In this document: positions 55,087 to 62,940 of the stretch, one piece after another
Layout: each line of letters opens with the position of its first letter
Numbering within the stretch: the first letter of the stretch is position 1
Assembly (NCBI RefSeq): GCF_001999765.1
Contig: NZ_MTIC01000008.1
Span: forward strand, 204,330-268,329
Origin: Sinomonas mesophila
GTDB taxonomy: Bacteria; Actinomycetota; Actinomycetes; Actinomycetales; Micrococcaceae
Reading direction: 5' to 3'
DNA length: 64,000 bases
Translations under genes and position numbers: made by a program
Notes under the pieces: generated by a model
Told to the model about the DNA's origin: nothing
What the model saw: the letters and a program-made list of their open reading frames with translations, nothing else
Databases searched by the model: none

Positions 55087-55749
55087 TCAGCCCGCCGGGA
55101 GCGAGAGCCGGAACACGCCGTCGTCCGCCGCCTCCACGGAGACCGCGGTGAGGTCGCCGGCCCAGTACGTCGGCGCGTACGACGCCGCGCGCTCGCCGAT
55201 GCCGAGCACGCGCATGCCCGCCGCGAGCCCGGCCGCGATGCCGGCCTGGGAGTCCTCGAGCACGAGGCACTCCCTGGGCTCGACGCCGAGCCGTGCCGCC
55301 GCCTGGAGGAACCCCTCGGGATCGGGCTTGCTCTCGCTGACCATCTCGGCGGTCACCGCGACCGCGGGGTAGCGCAGCCCGGCGGCGCCCATGCGGCGGC
55401 GGGCGAGGTCGTCGTCGGCCGAGGTCACGAGCGCGTGCGGCAGGTCCGCGATCGCGGCGAGGAAGGCGGCCGCGCCGGGGATGGGCACGATCCCGGCCAC
55501 GTCGGTGCGGGACTCGTCGAGCATGCGTGCCTCGTCCGCGAGGTTGTCCTCGACCGGCCGGTCCGGCAGGAGCAGGGCCATGCTCAGCCAGCCCTGCCGG
55601 CCGTGGATCACCGGCTCGACGACGTCCCACGGCAGCCCCTGCGCCTCGGCCCACTCGCCCCACAGCCGCTCCACGACGGCGTCCGAGTTCACGAGCGTCC
55701 CGTCCATGTCGAGCAGGACGGCGCGGACGGAGACGGAAAGGGCGGTCAC
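55087..55749 (-). CDS. HAD-superfamily hydrolase, sugar-phosphatase type
   Basis: The GTG at 55749, preceded by GGAGG, gives 220 residues. Motif I DMDGTLVNSD (nucleophile Asp about 15), motif II in LVTSADDD, motif III SKPDPEGFL and motif IV VLEDSQAG are all present. The cap placement is that of subfamily I beta-phosphoglucomutase/GPP-like enzymes. It probably dephosphorylates a small sugar phosphate. It is head-to-head with the UTRA-type regulator. Confidence 0.9.
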   Translation of the reverse strand: MTALSVSVRAVLLDMDGTLVNSDAVVERLWGEWAEAQGLPWDVVEPVIHGRQGWLSMALLLPDRPVEDNLADEARMLDESRTDVAGIVPIPGAAAFLAAIADLPHALVTSADDDLARRRMGAAGLRYPAVAVTAEMVSESKPDPEGFLQAAARLGVEPRECLVLEDSQAGIAAGLAAGMRVLGIGERAASYAPTYWAGDLTAVSVEAADDGVFRLSLPAG

Positions 55750-55855
55750 GGGTCCTCCTCGGAACGGGTACGTCCCCCCACGGTACATGGCATAATCCCG
55801 GTAGTGGTCCTATCTGGATCGCACCGCGGGCTGAACCAACCACCGAGGGGGCCGG

Positions 55856-56602
55856 ATGCCAGCGAGCCAGACCGACGCGCCCAGCCTGGCGCAGATCGCC
55901 AACACGAGCGTCCCCAAGCACGAGCAGCTGCGCTCGATCATCCTCAAGCTCGCCAAGGAGGAGCTCGAGCCCGGGGCGCGCCTGCCGAGCGAGCGCACGC
56001 TCATGGACGCGTACGGCGTCTCCCGCATCACGGTCCGCGCCGCGATCGGCCGGCTCGTCACGGAGGGCCACCTCGTGCGCGTGCCCGGCAAGGGCACCTT
56101 CGTGGCCGACGCAACGATCCAGTCCACCCTCCACCTCGCCTCGTTCACGCAGGAGATGGAGGCCCGCGGGCTCAAGGCGAGCACCGTGGTGCTCACCGCG
56201 GAGCGGACGACGGCGCCGGAGGACACCGCGGACGCGCTCGGCATCGCGCGGGGCGGCGAGGCGATCCACCTGCGCCGCCTGCGCCTGGCCGACGGGCGCC
56301 CCGTGAGCGTCGACGACGCGTGGTACCACCCCGTGCACGCCGACGGCCTGCTCGGGATCGACCTCACCGGCTCCGTCTACAAGGCCCTCGCCTCGGAGTT
56401 CGGCCACCAGATCGACCGGGCCCGGCAGACCGTCCGCGCCGAGGGCGCCCCGGCGGACATCGGCGTCCTCCTCGGCACGGGGACGGGCGCGCCGGTCATG
56501 TTCTTCGACCGGACGTCCTTCTCGGGCGAGCTGCCGATCGAGCACGCCCGCTCGTGGTACCGCTCGGACCGCTACGCGCTGAGCATGGAGGTGCGGCTGT
56601 AG
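55856..56602 (+). CDS. GntR-family regulator of the HutC/UTRA type
   Basis: The protein has 248 residues with a GGGG-rich upstream sequence. The N-terminal winged helix (LRSIILKLAKEELEPGARL, RTLMDAYGVSRITVRAAIG) is followed by the UTRA ligand-binding domain (residues about 95-240; HLRRLRLADGRPVSVDDAW, GAPVMFFDRTSF). It probably controls the adjacent HAD gene and/or the nitrilase. Ligands are often phosphorylated sugars or amino-acid derivatives. Confidence 0.9.
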   Translation: MPASQTDAPSLAQIANTSVPKHEQLRSIILKLAKEELEPGARLPSERTLMDAYGVSRITVRAAIGRLVTEGHLVRVPGKGTFVADATIQSTLHLASFTQEMEARGLKASTVVLTAERTTAPEDTADALGIARGGEAIHLRRLRLADGRPVSVDDAWYHPVHADGLLGIDLTGSVYKALASEFGHQIDRARQTVRAEGAPADIGVLLGTGTGAPVMFFDRTSFSGELPIEHARSWYRSDRYALSMEVRL

Positions 56603-56630
56603 GCAGCCCGGTCCGCTGTCGCGGCTGCGC

Positions 56631-57416
56631 TCAACCGGCGAGCACCGGCACCCGATCCCGCACCGCGCGCACCTCGGCGACGTCCGCGACCTGCACCAGC
56701 AGCCCGGGTTCGTGCCCCAGCCTCCCGCGCACCCTGCCGAGCGGGTCCACCGCGCACGATCGCCCGAGGCCGAGCGGGTCGGCCCCAAGGGGCGGCACCC
56801 AGGCCTGGTCGCATGCGACGAGCCATGCCTGCGCGTCGGTGGCGCGCGCACGGGTCAGCAGGTCCCACTGCTCGGCCTTCCCCGGCCCGTCTCCCCACGA
56901 GGCCCCCACGCACACGAGCTCCGCCCCGGCCCTGCCGAGCGCCGCGAACTGGTCCGCGAAGCGCAGGTCGAAGCACGTCGCGAGGCCGACCGTCACTCCC
57001 CCGAGCGAGAACGTCACGAGTTCGCTCCCGGGCGCCACGGTGTCCGACTCGCGGGACCCGAACGCGTCGTACAGGTGGATCTTCCGGTACGCGGCCTCGA
57101 CACCGCGACCCGTGGCCAGGAGCGTGTTGAAGACCCGTCCGTCGCCGCTGGGCTCGAACATCCCGAGCACGACGGCGACCCCGCTCGCCTCGGCGACGGC
57201 ACGCACCCGATCAGCAAAACGCCCATCGAGCGGCTCGGCGGCGTCGGCCAGGACCTCCCCGAACGGGACCATGGCGGCCTCCGGGAACACGACAAGGTCC
57301 GCGCCTGCGTCCGCGGCACGCACTGTGAGTTCCTCGACGGCGTCCAGATTGGTCGTCTTGTCTGGGCAGGACGCGAACTGTGCGGCCGCCACGGTGAGCT
57401 TGGTCGATGGATTCAT
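56631..57416 (-). CDS. Carbon-nitrogen hydrolase (nitrilase superfamily)
   Basis: The ATG at 57416 after GGAGG gives 261 residues. The catalytic triad is visible as Glu in VVFPEAAMVP (about 46), Lys in YRKIHLYDAFG (about 110) and Cys in VGLATCFDLRFAD (about 148). The short length fits amidase or omega-amidase members. It is divergent from the FCD-type GntR gene, 26 bp between starts, and is probably under its control. Confidence 0.92.
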   Translation of the reverse strand: MNPSTKLTVAAAQFASCPDKTTNLDAVEELTVRAADAGADLVVFPEAAMVPFGEVLADAAEPLDGRFADRVRAVAEASGVAVVLGMFEPSGDGRVFNTLLATGRGVEAAYRKIHLYDAFGSRESDTVAPGSELVTFSLGGVTVGLATCFDLRFADQFAALGRAGAELVCVGASWGDGPGKAEQWDLLTRARATDAQAWLVACDQAWVPPLGADPLGLGRSCAVDPLGRVRGRLGHEPGLLVQVADVAEVRAVRDRVPVLAG

Positions 57417-57428
57417 GGGAACCTCCAC

Positions 57429-57446
57429 GGTATATACGTTGTATGC
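57429..57446. promoter_or_regulatory. Operator and leaderless promoter of the FCD-GntR gene
   Basis: TATATA (57431-57436) ends six bases before the ATG at 57443, so the transcript is likely leaderless. The palindrome ATACGTTGTAT overlaps both the -10 box and the start codon. It resembles the TTGTATACA site at 59561, so the regulator probably represses itself here. Confidence 0.55.
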
Positions 57447-58078
57447 GAACTTCTTCTGGACGGGACAAGGCTTACGAGCACCTCCGCCGACTGCTCCTGG
57501 GGGACGCCGCCCTTGCAGGGACATTCATCAACGAGCAGGAAGTGGCCTCGGAGCTGGGAATCTCGCGTACCCCGGTGCGCGAGGCGCTCCTCCTGCTGTC
57601 CGCGGAGAACCTCGTGCAGCTCGTCCCCAACCGGGGCGCCCTGGTCCCGCCGCTCACACCGGAGCTGATCAGCAACATCCTCGAGGTCCGCACGGTCCTC
57701 GAGACGTGGGCCGTTCGAGAGGCCGTGGCACGCGGCATCGCGAAAAAGACGGCGGCGGCCATGCGCCAGTGCCTCGACGAGCAGAGGCGCCTCATCGACG
57801 GGGGCACGTTCCCCGAGTTCATCGCTGCCGACCGCGACTTCCACACCCAGCTCATTCGGGCGATGGGCAACCCCGTGCTCGAGCAGCTGTACGAGTCGGT
57901 CCGTGCGCGCCACGTGGTCATCGGCGTCTCGGCCCTCGAGCGCAGCTCGCACCGCCGTGAAGACGTCCTCACCGAACATGCCGCGATCGTCGACGCCCTC
58001 GAGGAGGGCGACCTGGGGCGTGTCGAGAAGGCAGTCGCCCACCACCTCGACGCGACGCGGAGCATGCTCGTGATCTAG
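57443..58078 (+). CDS. GntR-family regulator of the FadR/FCD type
   Basis: The protein has 211 residues. The winged helix (AYEHLRRLLLGDAALAGTF, NEQEVASELGISRTPVREAL) is followed by an FCD domain with metal-site residues in DRDFHTQLI and the C-terminal TEHAAIVDALEEGD and VAHHLD. FCD regulators sense small carboxylic acids. It probably governs the nitrilase, itself, and the transporter with DUF2848 that share its operator-like site. Confidence 0.93.
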   Translation: MRTSSGRDKAYEHLRRLLLGDAALAGTFINEQEVASELGISRTPVREALLLLSAENLVQLVPNRGALVPPLTPELISNILEVRTVLETWAVREAVARGIAKKTAAAMRQCLDEQRRLIDGGTFPEFIAADRDFHTQLIRAMGNPVLEQLYESVRARHVVIGVSALERSSHRREDVLTEHAAIVDALEEGDLGRVEKAVAHHLDATRSMLVI

Positions 58079-58119
58079 CGCGCTGAGCCCGCCACGGCGC
58101 GGGCCCCGGCGGAAGGCGA

Positions 58120-58156
58120 GGCGCACGACGGCGGCGCGCGGCCGCCGTCGTGCGCC
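58120..58156. terminator. Perfect 16-bp hairpin, GGCGCACGACGGCGGC variant
   Basis: Arms 58120-58135 and 58141-58156 are perfectly complementary with a five-base loop. It is between convergent genes and probably terminates both. It shares the GACGACGGCG-type core (here CACGACGGCGG) with hairpins at 24315, 26504 and 27186. Confidence 0.75.
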
Positions 58157-58164
58157 CGCCGCTA

Positions 58165-59520
58165 TCAGTGACCCGCGTGGTGCCCGGCGTGCTGCTCGGC
58201 CGGGACGGTCTCGACGGCGTCGACCTCGTCGACCACCCTTCGGCCCATCGCGAGCCCGATGAGGGTGACGACGGCGGCGAGCAGGACGTACCCGGCAACC
58301 ATGTAGCCGTTGGGCGCCAGCGCGATGAGGACCGCGAAGACGCTGGGGGCGAAGCCGCCGCCGATGATCCCCGCGAACGTGTACGCGAGCGAGGACCCCG
58401 TGTAGCGGAGCCGGGCATGGAACTGCTCGGCGATGTGGGCGGCCTGCGGCGCGTACATGAACGAGTGGCACACGAGGCCCAGGACCACACCGAGCAGGGC
58501 GAGCCCGAACGAGCGGGTCTGGGTCATGGCGATGAAGACGAACGTCCACGCACCGCCGGCCACGGCGGCGGTCCCGTAGAGCCACTTGCGGCTGGTCCGG
58601 TCGGAGAGCCACCCGGCGAACGGCATGGTCACGACTTGGAGCGCGCCGGCCACCATGGTGCACGTGAGGGCCTCGGCGTCGGAGAGCCTGTTTGGCCCGG
58701 TCTTGAGCCACACGAGCACGAACACGGCGAAGAACGCGTACAGCACGTCGGGCCCGACCCGGCAGAGGATGGCGCCCGTGAGCGCGCGGCCCTGGGTGCG
58801 CAGCACCTCGGTCACCGGTGCCTTGGCGGCCTCTCCGCGCTCGAGCAGGCGCTGGAACACAGGGGTCTCCTCGAGAGTGTGCCGGATCCACAGGCCGAAC
58901 CCGACGAGCACGATCGAGAAGCCGAACGCGAGCCGCCAACCCCAGGACAGGAAGGCCTCGGCAGGCATGGTCGCCGTCATGACGATGAGCACGAGGTTCG
59001 CCAGGACCGAGCCGAGCGGCACGCCGACCTGCGCGGCCGAGGCCCACAGGCCCCGCTCGCCGGGCTTGCTGAACTCGCTCGAGAGCAGGACGGCTCCGCC
59101 CCACTCGCCGCCCACCCCCACACCCTGCAGGAAGCGCAGGAGCACAAGCAGCGCAGGGCCCCAGAGCCCGGCCTGGGCGTAGGTGGGCAGGAACGCGATC
59201 CCGAACGTCGCCGCGCCGATCAGCACGAGCGTCCACACGAGGACGCGTTTGCGCCCGATCCGGTCCCCCAGCCGGCCGAAGACGATTCCGCCGATGGGCC
59301 GCGAGATGTATCCGGCGGCGTACGTGAGGAAGGCCTTGATGGTGGCCATCGCGGGATCGTCGTCGGGGAAGAAGAGCTTGTTGAAGACAACGGCTGTCGC
59401 GGCGCCGTAGAGGGCGAAGTCGTACCACTCGAGCGCCGTGCCGCTCAGGCTGGCTGTGAAGGCCTTGTAGAGGGTGCGCCGCTCGACCGGGGCCGCATCG
59501 GCCTGCGCTTGTTTGCTCAT
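58165..59520 (-). CDS. MHS-family MFS transporter
   Basis: The protein has 451 residues and 12 membrane segments. The metabolite:H+ symporter signature appears as GRLGDRIGRKRVL (loop 2-3), LRFLQGVGVGGEWGGAVLL and RPIGGIVFG. Such carriers import small carboxylates with protons, such as shikimate, ketoglutarate or aromatic acids. AAGGAGA precedes the ATG. Divergent from the DUF2848 gene with a shared operator, it likely takes up the substrate of the nitrilase pathway. Confidence 0.92.
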   Translation of the reverse strand: MSKQAQADAAPVERRTLYKAFTASLSGTALEWYDFALYGAATAVVFNKLFFPDDDPAMATIKAFLTYAAGYISRPIGGIVFGRLGDRIGRKRVLVWTLVLIGAATFGIAFLPTYAQAGLWGPALLVLLRFLQGVGVGGEWGGAVLLSSEFSKPGERGLWASAAQVGVPLGSVLANLVLIVMTATMPAEAFLSWGWRLAFGFSIVLVGFGLWIRHTLEETPVFQRLLERGEAAKAPVTEVLRTQGRALTGAILCRVGPDVLYAFFAVFVLVWLKTGPNRLSDAEALTCTMVAGALQVVTMPFAGWLSDRTSRKWLYGTAAVAGGAWTFVFIAMTQTRSFGLALLGVVLGLVCHSFMYAPQAAHIAEQFHARLRYTGSSLAYTFAGIIGGGFAPSVFAVLIALAPNGYMVAGYVLLAAVVTLIGLAMGRRVVDEVDAVETVPAEQHAGHHAGH

Positions 59521-59553
59521 GTGAGGCTTGTCTCCTTTCGGGGGTCTAGTCCA

Positions 59554-59572
59554 TACTCGTTGTATACACGCT
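59554..59572. promoter_or_regulatory. Probable FCD-GntR operator between transporter and DUF2848 genes
   Basis: The perfect palindrome TGTATACA (59561-59568) lies in GTTGTATACACG, with a second copy-like ATACTCGTTGTAT overlapping it. This is the type of site bound by FCD/GntR proteins. A minus-strand promoter (TAGACA, 16 bases, TATGGA) runs across it. Confidence 0.6.
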
Positions 59573-59599
59573 GTCTACGCAACCCCTGAGGAGAAAATC

Positions 59600-60286
59600 A
59601 TGGCAGTCATCCGTCTGGACGTCGTTGGAAGCGGTACCCGGGAGATCCCGGTCAGCTACGTGCTCAACGGCGGCTACGCGGGGCGCGACACCGCCCAGGT
59701 CCAGCACCACGTCGACGAACTCGCCGAGCTCGGCGTGCCCGCGCCCACCACGATCCCGACCCTGTACCCGCTCTCCGCGGCCCAGGCCACCCAGGCGGGG
59801 AGCACGCAGGTCCAGCACGCGCGGACGTCCGGCGAGGCGGAGTGGGCACTCATCGTCGGCGACGGCCCGGACGACCTCCTCATTGCCGCCGCCTGCGACC
59901 ACACCGACCGCGACCTCGAGGTCCATTCCGTCGCATGGAGCAAGCAGGCGGGTCCGGACATCCTGGGGGATGTCGCGTGGCGGCTCTCTGACGTCGAGGA
60001 CGCCCTCGACGGCTTTTCCCTGCGCGCCTGGGTGACGCACGACGGCGCCGAGACACTGATCCAGGACGGCTCGCCCGGGCAGCTGCTCCCCCCGCGGTAC
60101 TGGGCGGACCGGCTCGCCGAGGCCGGCCTCCTGCGGCCCGGGACCGTGGTCATGAGCGGGACCATTCCCATGGTCCCGGGCGTGGACCAGTTCGCGGACG
60201 GGTGGCGCGTGGAGCTCGCCGACGGCGCGGGGAACGTGAGCCGAGTGGCGTACGAGGTCGAGATGCTTCCGGCCGCTTGGGAGTAG
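59600..60286 (+). CDS. DUF2848 family protein
   Basis: The protein has 228 residues, preceded by TGAGGAGA. GSGTREIPVSYVLNGGYAGRD at the N-terminus, HARTSGEAEWALIVGDG, LITAACDHTDRDLEVHSV-like and WSKQAGPDILG segments are the DUF2848 pattern, distantly like fumarylacetoacetate-hydrolase folds. Its position with MHS carrier, FCD-GntR and nitrilase suggests a catabolic enzyme acting on an acid or amide. A hairpin terminator follows the stop. Confidence 0.85.
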   Translation: MAVIRLDVVGSGTREIPVSYVLNGGYAGRDTAQVQHHVDELAELGVPAPTTIPTLYPLSAAQATQAGSTQVQHARTSGEAEWALIVGDGPDDLLIAAACDHTDRDLEVHSVAWSKQAGPDILGDVAWRLSDVEDALDGFSLRAWVTHDGAETLIQDGSPGQLLPPRYWADRLAEAGLLRPGTVVMSGTIPMVPGVDQFADGWRVELADGAGNVSRVAYEVEMLPAAWE

Positions 60287-60293
60287 AGGCGGC

Positions 60294-60319
60294 GGTGCCC
60301 GGCCCACTGGCCGGGCACC
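60294..60319. terminator. Hairpin terminator after the DUF2848 gene
   Basis: GGTGCCCGGCC (60294-60304) pairs perfectly with GGCCGGGCACC (60309-60319) around CACT. It ends the DUF2848 transcript and also faces the putative immunity gene. Confidence 0.8.
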
Positions 60320-60345
60320 TGGCCCCCCACCATTCTTGTCCTCCC

Positions 60346-60756
60346 TCAGCCATGGGACGCCTCCACGGCCGCGACGATTCCGCGGAGCGCCGTCGTGTCG
60401 ACGGCCTGTCGCTTGGCAACCGCCCACGCATCGGCCGCATCCAACGCGTCCCACAGATATCTGATGAGGGCAGGACGCGGCTCCGCGGGCGCTGTCGCCG
60501 GCAGGGCCGCCTGGACCTTGAGGAGTGAGTCAGCCTTCCTGAACGCGCCCGTCCGGACACCATCGAAGTCCGGCGCCAGCAGGTTGCCGGGGATATGGAA
60601 CTCGACGTCGAGATTGACATCTGAGACAACACCCTCGCGCAGGGGAGCAAGCTCTTGGCGGAGCTGGCGGATGGCTTCCTGCCAGCGCCTGCCTTCCGGA
60701 GTGATACCGCCAACGATCACGCTCAGGTACAGGACCTCCGTTGGTTCCTTGCTCAC
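60346..60756 (-). CDS. Putative immunity protein of the displaced toxin cassette
   Basis: The GTG at 60756 overlaps the toxin stop by one base (TAGTG) and gives 136 residues. The sequence starts SKEPTEVLYLSVIVGGITPEG and is acidic and helical, without signal or membrane segments. No family recognised. It is called an immunity gene solely from its position directly behind a polymorphic toxin C-terminus. The frame is also open upstream. Confidence 0.55.
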   Translation of the reverse strand: MSKEPTEVLYLSVIVGGITPEGRRWQEAIRQLRQELAPLREGVVSDVNLDVEFHIPGNLLAPDFDGVRTGAFRKADSLLKVQAALPATAPAEPRPALIRYLWDALDAADAWAVAKRQAVDTTALRGIVAAVEASHG

Positions 60757-61700
60757 TATGGCACGTCCCAAAGGTAGTCCCCTGCCCAACGCTCACGATT
60801 GAGTGGCCCCGGGTCTCGTTCGACGATGAACCGCTCCAGATTGAGCATCTCACGGCGAGTACCTGACTGAAGGATCTCCATGTCCTTACCCTGCATGAAC
60901 GTCTGTGAGTATCGCGACTGCGGATTCTTCGAGATCCCGGTCTTGAGGTAGTTGCCGGAGTCGTAGAGCCGGTACAGATACGCCTTGTCGGGGCTCGATG
61001 CAGAGTTGCCATGGATCGGGCAGGTGTTGTGGACGAGGATCTCGGACTGTCCGACATGGTAGGTGTGGATCCCGTCCACGCTCAGGTTGTACGCGAGCGC
61101 CTCACGAGCCGTCCCCAGTTCGAGTCCTGAGACCGCGATCACGTGGCCGCTGGCGTCTAGAACCTGCTCACCGTCGGTGAGTTCGTCGGCGCGCTCGAAA
61201 CGCTGGTCGGTGACCGACCAGAACGGGTGATCCTCCGTGGTGGTGATCACCTCGTCGTCAACAAACAGGTCGATGACGATGTCGTCGTGGACCCAGACGT
61301 GCTCGACGGTCTTGGTGACCTGTCTCGGGATCGGTCGCCAGCACCCAGTCCCCGACGTCGATTTCTTCGATCGGCTTCCGAGTGCCGTCGGCCATGAGCA
61401 CCACCGTGGCCCCGGAGAAGGAGCAGGCCTTGGCCATGGTGTTGGCGGCTTTTGAAGCTCCGGACAGGCTCTTCACTCCGCTGGCGGCGCCTTTGACGAG
61501 TCTGCCGCCGGGGACGATGGCGGCGGTTGAGAGGAGTGCTTCGGCGACGGCGTCGCCGCAGGATCCTTTGCAGGTGTTGCAGGTGTTGTAGGCCTGGATG
61601 GCCTTGGTGCCGGCGTGGACTGCTCCGGCGGCGACGGATGTGCCGCCGAGTGCGGTTACCCATCGGGGTGGGACAACGCCAAGGAGGATGCGATTTCAGG
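60756..61700 (-). pseudogene. Displaced HINT-toxin cassette of an RHS-type polymorphic toxin
   Basis: The sequence is open from about 61700 and has no start. It contains a linker (AYNTCNTCKGSCGDAVAEAL), the HINT block (CSFSGATVVLMADGTRKPIEE), a frame break near 61315, then the rest of HINT (TEDHPFWSVTDQRFERADEL to HTYHVGQSEILVHNT). A small toxin domain follows (YLYRLYDSGNYLKTGISK, RREMLNLERFIVERDPGP) that resembles a divergent GIY-YIG-like fold. The linker and HINT are near-copies of 63240-63830. It has lost the N-terminal carrier, so it is a silent spare toxin tip. Confidence 0.75.
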
Positions 61701-62076
61701 AGTCGGTTGCACGGATGTCAGAAGTCGACTGCTCGAAGAAGGCGGATCCAGGCAACGTCATCCCCCCGGGGTAGCGTGCGGTCTCCGTGCCCGGTGTCAA
61801 TGTTCGAAGTCCTCAGCACAGCTGACCGCGTAAACGCCATCGTGGGTGCTGAGGATTTCGATTCGCTCTCGTGTGCACCACAATGACGAGCTGTTTGAGG
61901 ACTCAGGACGCAGCCCCGGCCACACACGCACCGCCGGGCCCGGTCAATGCCCTCATGATCTGATTGACCGATCTGGAGTTGGCTCAGTGTGTCAGTTGCG
62001 GACCGGTGGATAGGCTGGGGAATCTCGTGTTCCCTTGGGAGCGATTGAACCAGGCATGTCGCCGCGTCTTCTCCAC
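61701..62076. other. Intergenic stretch between toxin cassettes
   Basis: No complete gene is seen. Short peptides such as LRTSNIDTGHGDRTLPRGDD (minus strand, near 61800) may be the remains of a further immunity gene, but have no start site. No terminator is obvious. Confidence 0.35.
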
Positions 62077-62922
62077 TCAGTCATCACCGATTCGCCGCTT
62101 AATTTCTTCGACTGTTGGAATGTATCCACGACGGCTCATCATCCGAAGTATCCTCAATCTCGGCAGACTGGCGATCGGGGAGAGGTCGCGGTCCAGTATC
62201 CTCGTCGATTCATAAAGGTATAGCTCTTCGAGTTCGACGAGTCCCTGAAGAGGACCGAGAGATTCTATGTCGCCGCAGTCAGCGACATTGAGCCGGCGCA
62301 GCCCAGTGCATTCGAGCAGGTCGTCGATCCTCATCAGCTTCTTGCAGGATTCCAACTCGAGCTCGAGGATTTCCGACCGGCCTCGGAGCTCCGAGATGTC
62401 GGTCAGCCGGGAGGCCAGATAGAGGCCCAGCCGCCGGAGCCTCGGGAAATGGGACAGACCGGCCAGCGAGCTCAGTCTCGGCCGGTCCTTCATCCGGAGG
62501 GTCTCGAGTCCGGTATGCGACGATAACGGCTCCAAGTTGTCGGGCCTATAGTCCAGCAAGAACAAGTCGTTGATCCCTGCAGTCTGCCCGATAGTGTCCT
62601 GGACCTGAGCCCAGGCCGCCCCAAGACGGTGGAGCCCTGGCAGCTCCGTGAGCCTGATCTTCAGCTTCGGGTGGGTGGTCACCTCCAGCGACTCCAGTGT
62701 CGGTGCAAGCGAGTAGATGGGCTCCAGATCGGTCAGCCTCCGGTCGAGGATGACCAGCTCGCGGATCGGAAGCCCACGGACGAACTCGAGCGTCGGTTCA
62801 TTGAATCCGAGCGCGTAGTTCAACACGAGCCGATGGGCACGTCCCTCCTCGATGATCCGCGCCGATTGGGCCGTCCACGGTCTGGTCACTACGAGTTCGC
62901 CGGCCTGCTCGCGGTCTTCCAT
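62077..62922 (-). CDS. Leucine-rich-repeat putative immunity protein
   Basis: The ATG at 62922 follows AGGGGG and gives 281 residues. At least eight leucine-rich repeats of about 22-24 residues run through it (LPIRELVILDRRLTDLEPIYS, TGLETLRMKDRPRLSSLAGL, LRRLGLYLASRLTDISELRG). LRR proteins are a common immunity type. It starts 18 bp after the main toxin stop, so it should neutralise that GIY-YIG nuclease by binding it (inference). Confidence 0.75.
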   Translation of the reverse strand: MEDREQAGELVVTRPWTAQSARIIEEGRAHRLVLNYALGFNEPTLEFVRGLPIRELVILDRRLTDLEPIYSLAPTLESLEVTTHPKLKIRLTELPGLHRLGAAWAQVQDTIGQTAGINDLFLLDYRPDNLEPLSSHTGLETLRMKDRPRLSSLAGLSHFPRLRRLGLYLASRLTDISELRGRSEILELELESCKKLMRIDDLLECTGLRRLNVADCGDIESLGPLQGLVELEELYLYESTRILDRDLSPIASLPRLRILRMMSRRGYIPTVEEIKRRIGDD

Positions 62923-62940
62923 GGTCCCCCTCACCACTCG

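Noticed and set aside
57021..57960. Part of a 979-codon plus-strand frame running through 55021-57960
   Set aside because: It crosses three well-supported genes in other frames and has no domain of its own.
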